DNA of 64,000 bases from the NCBI GenBank assembly GCA_024734495.1, contig JALMQS010000082.1, positions 3,037,328-3,101,327 on the forward strand. The letters are read 5' to 3'. A model generated the notes under the pieces. The model saw only the letters and a program-made list of their open reading frames with translations, was not told the DNA's origin and did not search any database. A program made the position numbers and the translations under genes. This document shows positions 22,860 through 33,540 of this stretch, one piece after another; position 1 is the stretch's first letter, and every line of letters starts with the position of its first letter. The stretch is from Forficula auricularia (lineage: Eukaryota; Arthropoda; Insecta; Dermaptera; Forficulidae).

Positions 22860-23670
22860 ATCCAATGCGAAGCATGGGGAAAGTATTGTAATCGGTCTCG
22901 CGGCAAGCGCGACTTCAAAGGGTCCTCAGGCAAAGACTACGGAACCCATGGACTCAATTAAAGTCACAAATTGTAGTATTCAATTAGGTTGAATTTTTAG
23001 CACGTGACGGTTTTGCCCAAAAATACATGGGGTCTCGTGGAGAGGCCAAAAAGTGCCATTTTTTCATTTAGTGCGTGCGGATGTATGTATGTATGGATGG
23101 ATGGATGTTATCGTTTTTTGACGCACGATTTAAGTAAGAGTGGATAGACTCTCTCTGTGGAATGCTAAAAATTTAGGAGGAAATTTTATAAGTAACCATA
23201 GCAACTGCGTTGTTTTCTTATCCGTTACCTTTGCTGAAGGCATGGAGGAATCGACTTAAATCCAAAAATATCGATTGATTCTCATCTAGTACTTGAGGAA
23301 TAACCATTCTATATTGGATTTTTGACATTTCGGTTATTATTAATAACCATTGCTGATGACATGGAGGAATCGACTTAAAATCAAAAATAGCCATCGATTA
23401 TCATCTAATACTTGAGGAATAACAATTTTACATTAGATTTTTGACGCTTCGATTATTATTGGTAAACATTGCTTAAGACATGGATAAATCGGCTTAAAAT
23501 AAAAAATAACGATCGATTCTTATCTAATACTAGAGGAATAACCTTATTGCATTCCATTTTTATTGTTGTGACTATTAATGGCAACCTCTACTGAAAACGT
23601 GGAGGAATCGACTTAAAATCAAAAAGAATAAATTCTTTTTTGGTAAACAGCTCAAGCTTGAGTTATTGTA
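22860..23670 (+). repeat. Composite repeat, copy A (sibling of 29511-31540)
   Basis: It starts TTTATCCAATGCGAAGCATG (short hairpin ATGC/GCAT) and AAGTATTGTAATCG, then GGATG microsatellite steps near 23080-23110. It ends with about four diverged ~120-bp units containing GGAGGAATCGACTTAAA. It stops close to the palindromic centre CTCAAGCTTGAG (about 23652), where the 29.5-kb relative turns into an inverted copy. Non-coding; class unknown. Confidence 0.7.
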
Positions 23671-25600
23671 GTTTTTTATTTTTTTGATATTTTCCAACTT
23701 TTTACCAAAACCTTGAATTTTAAAATTTGAATGAAAATTTTAAATACCTATCGTTTAAATCAAAGAATATTGCTCACAAAAATTGTATCATACATGACAA
23801 AAAAATATTCGGAAATAACTTCCTCGATTCATAAGCGTTCCAAAAAGATATAAATATTGTTAATTTGTGCACAGGTCGCAGACCATTTTTACGCCACATT
23901 TGATACATTTTTTATGAGTAAACTTCTTTGATTTAAACAATATTAAAAAATTTTTCTCAAGTCCTGTAATTTATGAATTTTTATTTCTGAGGTTATAAAA
24001 GTTTTTTCTTGGCATTAATTTCTTTTTAAGAAATCCCTCATTTGTCAGCTATTATAAATGTGCTGATTCAGTGCCCATAACAACCTATTTTTTAAATTCT
24101 CAGTTTTTGATAAAATGTCTGAAAATATCAACAAAATAAAGTAAACTGCCATAACTCAAAACCCAATGAATTTCGACCCTCAGTTGATAGGGCAAAATTT
24201 GTTCCAAATTAGTTATAGTATAACCTTTTTCAAGGATTAGGTCGAATAACCAAATACCCTGTATATTTATTAAGTAAATTTTCATCTATTTTAATATTGT
24301 ATGTAATTTATCAATTTTGTAATATAATTTTTTTCGTTTTATTTTCCATGGGGTTTCGTCATCTCTTCATCATGTCTTCTTCTTCTTCTTCTTCTTCTCT
24401 TTATTCAACTATTCACTTGTATCTGCACATCATAGCTTCGCATCTAATGTAAGTACAAAACCTTTTTTTACAAGCATAGCGTTCAATTTATTATATAGGG
24501 ATAAAATATTTTTAAAAATTAGGGTTTTTTTCAATGGGATGTTTTCTCTTTTAGCTTTCCCCCACAACTTTTAATTAGTTTAGAGATTTCATTAATAAAA
24601 ATAAAATTAATCAAATTCACTTCAATTTTGCAATTTAGAATTGTTTTTCATTTTTTAAAATTTTGACAATAATTTCATTTATTTTTATTTGATAAATTCA
24701 TTAAAAGTCATTTAATTTTCCTTTTCAATGCACTTAGTAATTAAAAATTCAATGGTGAATTGATGGAAAGGCAGCCCAAGAATATTCTATTAATGTTAAT
24801 GGCATACACTAACACTAGTTAAACTAAGGACGATGAAAACGACTTTCAATATCTAATAAATTGTTTTATTGGGAATTTGGGGTTTTAATTATTCTTGATT
24901 CGCCCAGCAATTTTTAACTATTGAAATTTTCTAAATATGGTATTTGCATAAAATTTAGTTATTTTTTTCTTTTTAGATTAATTTTCAATTTAAGATTTAA
25001 ATTTAAAATTAAAATTCAAATAAAATTCAAACAAAATTCAAATAAAATAGCAAATAATAGATTTTCAGCTTTCCCTTCATCAGTTATTGGATGGGCCAAG
25101 TGGTCAAAGAGTCAAAAGATGGATCTTCAAAAAGTAAGATTCCGTTCAGAATTGGTAGTTTTCTGGGTGTTAGATTGTCGAATGTTGTTTGGTATGATTG
25201 TCGATTGGGCTTGTTATTTCAGGTTCATCGCCTCTCCCACCGTGGGATCCGCTACAAAACTACTACAATTGTTTTCATGAATTAATTTTTAATATTTATT
25301 ATAAACGTAAATAAGTGGGATAGAATTAGCAATAGGTGTAGCAAGGGAGGGGGGATACGCCATGCCAACGTCAGGGATGCTAATATGTTTTCTAGATGTT
25401 TATAGAGACAACTGTCTACGAGACCACAGAGATAGATGGCTTTTAGGTCTTCAAGACGGCACGCTTTAATTATTCAAGGTGAATATTACATTAATATTCA
25501 ATAAGATTTAAAATTTTATTAATAATAATCTTATAATTTAGGAAGATATTGAATTATTTTGCATATACATATATTCGACTTTACTAAATATTATATTAGA
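23671..25600. other. AT-rich region, no gene recognised
   Basis: A (CTT)n microsatellite lies at about 24376-24400. ATACCCTGTATATT at about 24256 resembles the CCCTGTA ends of the mariner-type MITEs, with no partner found. A block at 25080-25280 is less AT-biased and open for about 60-120 codons in two frames, but low-complexity runs upstream (AAAATTCAAAT units) argue against a real gene. Confidence 0.3.
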
Positions 25601-25601
25601 C

Positions 25602-25807
25602 CAGTGTTTCTCAACCTTTTTTGGTTGACGGCACACAAAAAATATCTGGAATCATTTGGGGCACAATTAAATATAACAAAATGTAAAATTAGTATGAAAA
25701 AATGTAGTAATTATATAGTTACAAAACACATCCAATTTTAATTATTTGTCAAAAACGCTGGCGGCACATTTAACAATCTCTCGCGGCACACATGTTGAGA
25801 AACACTG
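25602..25807. mobile_element. hAT MITE (GCGGCACAC type)
   Basis: Ends CAGTGTTTCTCAACC and GTTGAGAAACACTG are inverted, and internal GACGGCACAC and CGCGGCACAC motifs are also inverted. This is the standard Charlie-like hAT MITE layout. The 8-bp duplication is not recognisable. A sibling at 26430-26651 is about 620 bp downstream. Confidence 0.8.
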
Positions 25808-25984
25808 GCTTATTTAGAGAGCCCAAGATCTAAACAGTTCTCCGCATTGAAAATACAAAAATTTTGCTACAGAACAAACTTTCTAAGACGATTTCTTTTT
25901 ATGAATTTAATTTTTCTATTGAATGATAAAAATGAAGAAAAAAGAAAAACTTTTTCACGACCCAGTTAGAACAAGTATTTTTTT

Positions 25985-26270
25985 ACATTATTGTCTGAAT
26001 TTTATTGAAGTTTAATTAAATATTTGCTTTCTCTATAACGAGTATAATTTTGATCCAAGAGCAAAAGGCCATTCCTAGAATAATAGAAATTAAAAATTAA
26101 ATCTTTAATAGACTGAACAGGTCTTGACTTATTTCTCTTGCATTTCCTTCGCTATAAAGAAAGAATTAGATAATCCTATCCGTGCCCTTTTTTAGTTATT
26201 TTCCTCGAACGGATTCTAATGAAAGAATCGCTCACTAGCACATTTATTAATTAAGAAAAAAATGAATATT
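25985..26270 (+). repeat. Dispersed repeat, partner at 3060-3345
   Basis: It shares CGAGTAT, GCCATTCCTAGAATAATAGA and GATTCTAATGAAAGAATCGC with the 3-kb copy. It lies between the two hAT MITEs. No frame, unknown class. Confidence 0.7.
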
Positions 26271-26429
26271 TTTCAAGACTTGGGTCGCTAGATATGCCGT
26301 ATTAATTAATAATAAAATTAAATATAAATTGTTTATTTATGCCTCTATTATGACTTGGCTTTAAAATCTCAATAAAAATTTTTCTTTTTGCATTTTTAAA
26401 CCGAAACTTTTAAAGCAGTAACAATTTAG

Positions 26430-26651
26430 CAGTGTTTCTCAACCTTTTTAGTTGACGGCACACTAAAAATATCTGGAATCATTTGCGGCACACCTGAATA
26501 TAAAAAAATGTTAAAGTTGTATGATACAAAAAAAATGAAGTAATTACAAATACTATTTTAAAATTACAAAACCAATGCAATTTTAATTATTTTTCAAAAA
26601 GCCTCGCGGCACATTTTACAATCTCCTGCGGCACACAGATTGAGAAACCCT
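26430..26651. mobile_element. hAT MITE, second copy of the 25.6-kb family
   Basis: It starts AGTGTTTCTCAACC, then GTTGACGGCACACT and ATATCTGGAATCATTTG shared with the 25.6-kb copy. It ends GCGGCACACAGATTGAGAAAC, with the outermost bases degraded. The internal sequence is about 80 percent alike by eye. Confidence 0.75.
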
Positions 26652-27840
26652 TTATTATAGACCCTTATTTTAGGACCTAAGTAGAAATTTTTTTTCAGGC
26701 CAAATGACCAATGCATTCGGTTTAAATAAAACACCCAATAAATCCCAATTTATTAAAAACAATTAAAACAAAAATTATTTCTTTCCATAGCACTCTACCT
26801 CTATAATATATACTTTCTTTTTATAGCTATATTTTATAATTCTCCAATAAATTAGAATTCAAACAACATGCATCTGTCGTCTGTCGGCTACTTCATACCC
26901 ACATTAAAATCTCCAAGACACGCTTGTAATTACGCTGGAAATTATTAAAAACTTTCTTATCTAAATGATGGTAATCTTATTCATGACCTTGGTGCACCCA
27001 GATGCTACCTGATTGGGTGTTATACTAATCCGATAATTTGAGGGAAATGATAAAAGACTGTCTCACCTGGAACCGATCTGCCCGTAGACCTACAATAAAT
27101 ACTCTTTTTAAATAAATTGATTGAAAACATATTTATTTATGATTCGATAGCCTGTCTACATTTTTAGCGTACTTATGGTAAGTTAATTGTGTAAACTTAA
27201 ATTTTAAAATCTGACAGAGATATATAACTTATTAATACAAATTTGTGCGTCAAATTTAAATTTAATTATCTAGTTTGCCGAGAGTTTCAGATGATTCATA
27301 AAAAGTAATCAATGAGGTTGTCCTCAAATAATATTTGCATCAAGCAACAACCTCATTGTCAAATTTAAGCTCATTAGCTACAAGGGTCTGATATTTTTGC
27401 ATATAAAAATATTATTTTCTGTATTTTTGAATTAAAAGTCCTTAAGCCAAAAATCTGTTCTTCCTTTTGGAAATACAAATATTTTGGGACCAGGTGTTTC
27501 CCAGATAGCACACTCGCTCTAGAAGATGTCTTATTCAGCTTTTATTGTCTTTAAGATGTCTAGTTCTAGAAGATCTCCCAGTGTTTAGAAAACACATTCT
27601 AGACCAAGAGTGCTAACAGAGTTTTGGCCGTTCGGTCTTGTCTAAAAGTGCGTGTCACCAAAACATACAGACACATGGAGAAAGATAGAAAATAAAAATT
27701 CTTTAAAATATTTTTTCTCCACGTTTCTGACATTTGTAGAAACACTAAGTAAAAATAAATAAATTTTCGTGTAAATTCATTATTTTGGCTTTCTCGTCCG
27801 ACCTAGAACAATATTATTTTTACAAAATAAATTTCGGTGA
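26652..27840. other. AT-rich region, no gene recognised
   Basis: TTTGCATCAAGCAACAACCTCATTG at about 27330-27355 carries the TTTGCATCAAGC motif that recurs at 35.4 and 38.0 kb, and in reverse at 36.26 kb. It is bracketed by an inverted pair GAGGTTG/CAACCTC. Nothing else is recognisable. Confidence 0.3.
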
Positions 27841-27844
27841 TGCC

Positions 27845-28545
27845 TTAAGGTGGTTCTTTCGTGACAATCCACACAAAAAGTTTTAGCCTCGTAACCACTC
27901 TATACATATGAACGGTGCTAAAATTTTAGGCTATGTTTTTTTAACGTGACTGTTCTTTTTACACTACTAAGTATATTCTCTTTATAAATGGATCGTCTCC
28001 AAGCGATTTATCCGAGGGGTGATCCGCAATTGGAAGTAGGTGTACACCTCTTTGGAAGTATTTTGGAAGCACTTGGAAATATTTGAAAGTACTTGGAAAT
28101 ATTTGGAAGTACATGGGAATATTTGAAAGTACTTGGAAATATTTGGAAGTAGGTGTACTATATATTAGTTCGCGGTTCACCCCTCAGATTTATCTTATAT
28201 CCCCTCCACTAAAAATAATCGCCCAAATATGTTTTTTTTATTTTTTATCAAAACTACCAGGTAAATAATTTCAATTTTCTTTTAATTTACTTCGAATATA
28301 TTATTCTAACAAATATTATATTTTCATCAAGATGGTGAAAGTTCTTCAAAGAAAAAAATATTATATTTTTCCCACCCTTTCCCAATCTACCATATGTAAA
28401 AAATTTCATTTTTAATTGCAATTAATTCATGTTTGGTGTGGTAAATCGTCTTCAAATTTCAACAGTGTGTTTATTATACTTTTAATGACTTATATTAAGT
28501 TTGGGAAACTTCTTGGATTTTTGAATTTGTAAAAAACTACCTTAA
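27845..28545. mobile_element. TTAA-flanked (piggyBac-type candidate) element with nested hAT MITE
   Basis: TTAA at 27845-27848 and 28542-28545 brackets the sequence. The ends GGTGGTTCTTTCG and (inverted) GGTAGTTTTTTAC are weakly inverted. The family member at 60468-61006 has better ends (GGAGGTTCTTTCGCGA against GGTACTTCTTTCACAA) and TTAA on both sides too. The interior aligns between copies over about 510 bp. There is no transposase. TTAA duplication is the hallmark of piggyBac; the assignment is inferred. Confidence 0.6.
28013..28186. mobile_element. hAT MITE, 174 bp, duplication GATTTATC
   Basis: It begins CGAGGGGTGATCCGC and ends GCGGTTCACCCCTCA, flanked by perfect 8-bp repeats GATTTATC (28005-28012 and 28187-28194), the hAT target-site length. 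The core is a minisatellite of ~22-bp steps built on TTGGAAATATTTGRAAGTAC. The same locus in the 60.6-kb family member lacks the insertion (CCAAGCCATTGTTCTTATATC), which confirms the boundaries. Confidence 0.85.
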
Positions 28546-28748
28546 GATGAATTTTGTCAAGGTAGAGACGCCAAGAACGTTTTCTCATCCTAAAAACTTG
28601 TTATTAGAGTTTTTTCATCAAATTTGGGGCTGTTTTTCAAAAAAAAATATATATATACAAATATATATATATAGCCAATTTTCGCTCCTTAATAAGAGTA
28701 GATTACAATTAGAGCTGAGGGCTTTAAAAAAATTCTGACCTTCAAAAT

Positions 28749-29039
28749 TCAAAAAACACTAAAAATGTTAAACTTTTTAATTGATTTCAGGTGGTTTGCG
28801 TCCAGTTCAATCTCATTGCGTCTTTGAATAGATGAAATATATTTTAGGCTGGTCGAGGGGCAGGTATACCTCTCGAGCGAAGAAGTCTCCAAAAAGATGT
28901 AAGTCTTCTCAATTACAAGTGTCACCTTTTCCTCTTCAGAATTAATTGCCTTGGTCACCGGAAATGGCCCTATTTGTCCATTTAGGTTGATATTGATCAA
29001 AATTTGGTGGGCATTTATCTGCGTCGGCTTTGTCTCCAT
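28749..29039 (-). CDS. Unrecognised 96-codon open frame
   Basis: The minus-strand frame starts METKPTQINAHQILIN and runs to a stop at 28749. Composition is mixed (charged and hydrophobic residues, no homopolymers) and the region is less AT-biased than its surroundings. I recognise no domain, signal peptide or membrane segment. On the opposite strand TTTAATTGATTTCAG at about 28777-28791 looks like a 3' splice acceptor, so the coding strand, if any, may be plus. It could equally be a chance frame in unique DNA. Confidence 0.2.
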   Translation of the reverse strand: METKPTQINAHQILININLNGQIGPFPVTKAINSEEEKVTLVIEKTYIFLETSSLERYTCPSTSLKYISSIQRRNEIELDANHLKSIKKFNIFSVF

Positions 29040-29510
29040 TCGCTCATGGAGTTAATATGGAGCCGCCCTCGCGTCATGTAACTTATTTTTATTTTTCAAT
29101 AAAATTGATCACTCGACATTTCCGGTGTTTTCTCTCTATTACGGCATCATGATGTCCATCCGCCGTTCCCTCTGCCGTTCACCCTCGCTCTATCTCACTT
29201 TATAATTTCAATAGAGAAATGAAAATTTGAATAGATCTCGATTTGAATGCCACACTGACCCGGGATATTGATATTCAATGCAAAAAATAAATCGAAACCA
29301 ATTGGTAAATGACCTTACCAAGGCGAGATAGAGGGAAAGCAAAAAATAATCCCATCGTTAGTTGCATTATATCTAGAATAATTATTATTTGACGAAAAAA
29401 AACTTTTCGCCGGAAAGACTCGTTTTTAGATCTTCAGAATCCAATGAGATCATTTTTAATCATCGGTTCAGCTCTCTTTTTATGTTAGGTTTATCTAAAA
29501 ATCTAAAGAT

Positions 29511-30660
29511 TTTTACTTTATCCAATGCGAAGCATGGGAAAGTATTGTAATCGGTCTCGCGTCAAGCGTGTCTTTAAAGGGTCCTCAGGTAAAGACTACG
29601 GAACCCATGGTCTCAATTAAAGTCACAAATTGTAGTATTCAATTAGGTTGAATTTTAGCACGTGACGGTTTTGCCAAAAATCACATGAGGTCTCGTCGAG
29701 AGGCCAAAAAGTGCGATTTTTTCATGGATGGAGATGGATGGATGGATGTTATCGTTTTTGGCCCACGATTTTTTCCACACCGTTGCACCGATTGAAATGA
29801 AATTGAAAACCTACCATAAGTTTAACAAAAATGAAGCGCTGATTAGTTTTTGGTACATATCGGTCCACAAACATTAGTACTTTATTTTAGTACTTTTTTA
29901 GTTTTTTCTAAATATTTTGAAAATGACTTAACCAATTTTGATGAAATTTATTATCCTAATTAAGTATCTTGGGGACCACAAAAAAGGTTAAATAAAGTTT
30001 TTAGTAAAATTATATTTTAAAGTACTTTACTCAAGAGTAAGATAGTACTTTTACTTTATCCAATGCAAAGCATGGGTAAAGTATTGTAATCGCTCTCGGG
30101 GCAAGCGTGGCTTCAAAGGGTCCTCAGGTAAAGACTACGGAACCCATGGACTCAATTAAAGTCACAAATTGTAGTATTCAATTAGGTTGAATTTTAGCAC
30201 GTGACGGTTTTGCCAAAAATTACAAGGGGTCTCGTCGAGAGGCCAAAAAGTGCGATTTTTTCATTTAGTGCGTGCGGATGTATGGATGGATGTATGTTAT
30301 CGTTTTTTTGGCCCACGATTTTTTCCACACCGTTGCACCGATTGAAATAAAATTGAAAACCTACCATTAGTTTAACAAAATGAAGCGCTGATTAGTTTTT
30401 GGTACATATCGGCCCACAAACATTAGTACTTTATTTCAGTACTTTTTTAGTTTTTTCTAAATATCTTGAAAATGACTTAACCAATTTTGATGAAATTTAA
30501 TATCCTAATTAAGTACCTTGGGGACCACAAAAAAGGTTAAATAAAGTTTTTAGTAAAATTATATTTTAAAGTACTTTACTCTAGAGGTACTTTTTTTAAT
30601 TTTTTAAATTCTTTAAAATTTATTCATTTGAAAGTTTTAATATAGCTCATTTAGCCTTGC
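29511..30660 (+). repeat. Composite repeat: two tandem ~540-bp modules
   Basis: TTTACTTTATCCAATGC opens at 29511 and again at 30050. Each module has a hairpin (ATGC..GCAT), AAGTATTGTAATCG, GGGTCCTCAGGTAAAGACTA, a GGATGTATG microsatellite, ACCGTTGCACCGATTGAAAT, and ends near AAAGTACTTTACTC. The two copies are nearly identical, implying recent tandem duplication. 22860 starts the same way. Non-coding. Confidence 0.8.
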
Positions 30661-31540
30661 TTAAGTAAGAATGGATAGGCTTCTCTCTGTGAAATGCTAA
30701 AAATTTGGGAGTAATTTTTATGAGTAACCATAGCAACTGCGTTGTTTTCTTATCCGTTACCTTTGCTGAAGACAGAGAAATCGATTTTAAACCAAAAATA
30801 GCGATTGATTCTCATCTAGTACTTGAGAAATAATCATTCTATATTGGATTTTTGACGTTTCGGTTTTTATTAGTAACCATTGCTGAAGACATAGAGAAAT
30901 CGACTTTAAACCAAAAATAGCGATTGATTCTCATCTAGTACTTGAGGAATAATCATTCTATATTGGATTTTTGACGTTTCGGTTTTTATTAGTAACCATT
31001 GCTGAAGACATAGAGAAATCGACTTTAAACCAAAAATAGCGATTGATTCTCATCTAGTACTTGAGGAATAATCATTCTATATTGGATTTTTGACGTTTCG
31101 GTTTTTATTAGTAACCATTGCTGAAGACATAGAGAAATCGACTTTAAACCAAAAATAGCTATTGATTCTCATCTAGTACTTGAGGAATAATCATTCTATA
31201 TTGGATTTTTGACATTTCGGTTTTCATTGGTAACCATTGCTGAAGACATGGAGGAATCGACTTAAAATAAAAAATAGACATCGATTCTCATCTAATACTT
31301 GAGGAATAACAATTCTACATTAGGTTTTTGACGTTTCGATTATTATTGGTAACCATTGCTGAAGACATGGAGGAATCGACATAAAATCAAAAATAACGAT
31401 CGATTCTTATCTAATACTAGAGGAATAACCTTATTGCATTCCATTTTTGATGTTTTGACCATTAATGGCAACCTCTATTGAAAACGTGGAAGAATCGACT
31501 TAAAATCAAAAAGACTAAATTCATTTTTGGTAAACAACTC
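30661..31540 (+). repeat. 119-bp tandem array (about 6-7 units)
   Basis: TATTGGATTTTTGACRTTTC recurs at 30842, 30961, 31080 and 31199, exactly 119 bp apart, followed by two or three more diverged units to about 31500. Each unit holds GAAGACAT, ATCGACTT and CATCTAGTACTTGAG. The middle units are almost identical, which points to recent expansion. Too long and not spaced as CRISPR; non-coding. Confidence 0.85.
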
Positions 31541-32120
31541 AAGTTTGAGTTGTTTGCCATAAAAGAATTTAGTCTTTTTGATTTTAAGTCGATTCTTCCA
31601 CGTTTTCAATAGAGGTTGCCATTAATGGTCAAAACATCAAAAATCGAATGCAATAAGGTTATTCCTCTAGTATTAGATGAGAATCGATCGTTATTTTTGA
31701 TTTTAAGTCGATTCCTCCATGTCTTCAGCAATGGTTACCAATAATAATCGAAACGTCAAAAACCTAATGTAGAATTGTTATTCCTCAAGTATTAGATGAG
31801 AATCGATGGCTATTTTTGATTTTAAGTAGATTCCTCTATGTCTTCAGCAATGGTTACAATAATAACCGAAATGTCAAAAATCCATTGTGGAATGGTTATT
31901 CCTCGACTCTTAAATGAGAATTATTTTTGAATTAATGTCAATATGATCTACAAATTGCAAGTGATATCTGATTAATAATAAAGGAACAAACATATTAATA
32001 TTTCAAATGAATTTGGATAAAGTTTAGCAACGATCCGTTGCAGTTTATTTTTAATTTTTATATTTTAAATTCTTTAAAATTTATTCATTGGATCGTTTTA
32101 ATATAGCTCATTTAACCTTG
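31541..32120 (-). repeat. Inverted copy of the 119-bp array (large palindrome)
   Basis: The sequence reverses around CAACTCAAGTTTGAGTTG (31532-31549). From there AAGAATTTAGTCTTTTTG and at least three units in reverse order mirror 31200-31530. The mirror becomes imperfect after about 31920. ATTCTTTAAAATTTATTC near 32070 repeats a phrase at 30607, so the element probably ends close to 32120. Confidence 0.8.
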
Positions 32121-32517
32121 TTTTTTTATTAATTTTGATTCAAGAATACGCGGTACCTCAAAGCGCAACTCCTTTAATCTGGAGTGGACCCTTGCATGAG
32201 GAGAATAGAAATAAATTTCAGTGATTATTTCCGAGTCGAATGTACTTGTGGATCCGGGATTTGAAAGAATGAAATCTTATATTTCTATGGAAAGACAGAT
32301 TAGTAAAGAGAGTTCGAGTTTCTGGAAATTACATGAATAAACCAATTGGTTACAAGATCTGAAATATTTTTATTATTATTATTATTAGGTATTATTATAA
32401 TTATAACATCTTAACCAATTATTAAAACAATTGTCAAAATATTTCTGTTTTCACATAATTACAGCACATTTTAGGAGAATATTTATAAAATAAAATTTCT
32501 TACTTGACATAATATAC

Positions 32518-33489
32518 CAGGGGTGGCCACTAACCTTAACTTAGGGAGCCGAAAATTTATAAAACTGTTTCAAAGCGAGCCACATTGTTTGGTTTATTAA
32601 AAAAAAGACACATTTTTTTATTTTATAAAATATAAATGAAGTAACATATATTTTTTGCTCTACTTACTTAGAACATTACAAATTACAAATTAACTAAATT
32701 TTTTTAATTTAATTATTATACAGGGTGGGGCATAAAGATCTACCACATTTTGAAGAGATATAAAAAAATGTAAAAATTTAGTTAGAAAAAAATCTATTTT
32801 TGAAAAGAAAATAAATGAAATTTTTTTAAATGTATTTTAAACATTATCAGACAAAAAAAGGGGGGGGTCAAAAAATTCTAGCCCTTTTAACCAAACTCAA
32901 CCAAATTTTGTATACATATTCTGTATCCACAGAAGACTAGAAATGTAAAAACTAGCCAAATTGTGAATGCTTAGTTTGGCCGAAAGTATTAGAATTTTCA
33001 TTTTTGACCCTCCCCCATTTTGGGTGGTTAGTTTTTGCATTTCTAGCCCTCTGGGGGTCCACAAAATATGTATACAAAATTTGGTTGATTTTTGTCGAAA
33101 GGGTTAGAATTTTTGACCTTCCCCCATTTTCGGTGGTTAGTTTTTGCATTTCTAGCCTTTTTGGGGCCCACAGAATATGTATACAAAATTTGGTTGAGTT
33201 TGGTAGAAAGGGCGAGAATTTTCATTTTTGACCCCTCCCCCTTTTTTTGGCTGATAATGTTTAAAATACCTTAAAAAAAAAATTATTTTATGTTCTTTTC
33301 AAAAATATATTCAGTTTTTTTTCTAGTTAAGTTTTTTCATTTTTTTATACCTCTTCAAAAGATGGTAGATCTTTATACCCCTCCCCCTTGTACTTTTTAA
33401 AATCAGTATTATTCAAGAGGGTTCAAGAGCCGCACGAGATTGAATGAAGAGCCGCATGCGGCTCGCGACCCACGTTGTGGCCACCTCTG
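32518..33489. mobile_element. hAT element, duplication TAATATAC, with nested MITE
   Basis: The left end CAGGGGTGGCCAC and right end GTGGCCACCTCTG are inverted and flanked by perfect 8-bp TAATATAC (32510-32517 and 33490-33497). Subterminal GGAGCCG/GAGCCGCA motifs are typical of this hAT type. About 670 bp of the interior is a separate mariner-type MITE (32721-33390), leaving about 300 bp of original element without transposase. A truncated relative is at 19767. Confidence 0.9.
32721..33390. mobile_element. Tc1/mariner-type MITE nested in a hAT element
   Basis: It begins CAGGGTGGGGCATAAAGATC and ends in the inverted GATCTTTATACCCCTCCCCC (plus TTG), with TA on both sides (32719-32720 and 33391-33392). 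Arms extend for about 120 bp. The core is three ~110-bp units, one inverted relative to two direct. Same family as 8513-9362, without the LINE insertion. The core's short open frames are repeat artefacts. Confidence 0.85.
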
Positions 33490-33540
33490 TAATATACAAT
33501 AATAAAGATTAATATTATTTAAAATTAAATAATATAGTTA

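Noticed and set aside
25091..25285. 64-codon frame as host exon
   Set aside because: No recognisable family, no consistent splice sites, and an alternative frame of similar length overlaps it.
27959..28180. 73-codon minus frame with YFQVL/YFQIF repeats
   Set aside because: It is the translation of the minisatellite inside a hAT MITE.
30780..31500. CRISPR-like array
   Set aside because: Whole 119-bp units repeat without unique spacers, in a eukaryotic context.
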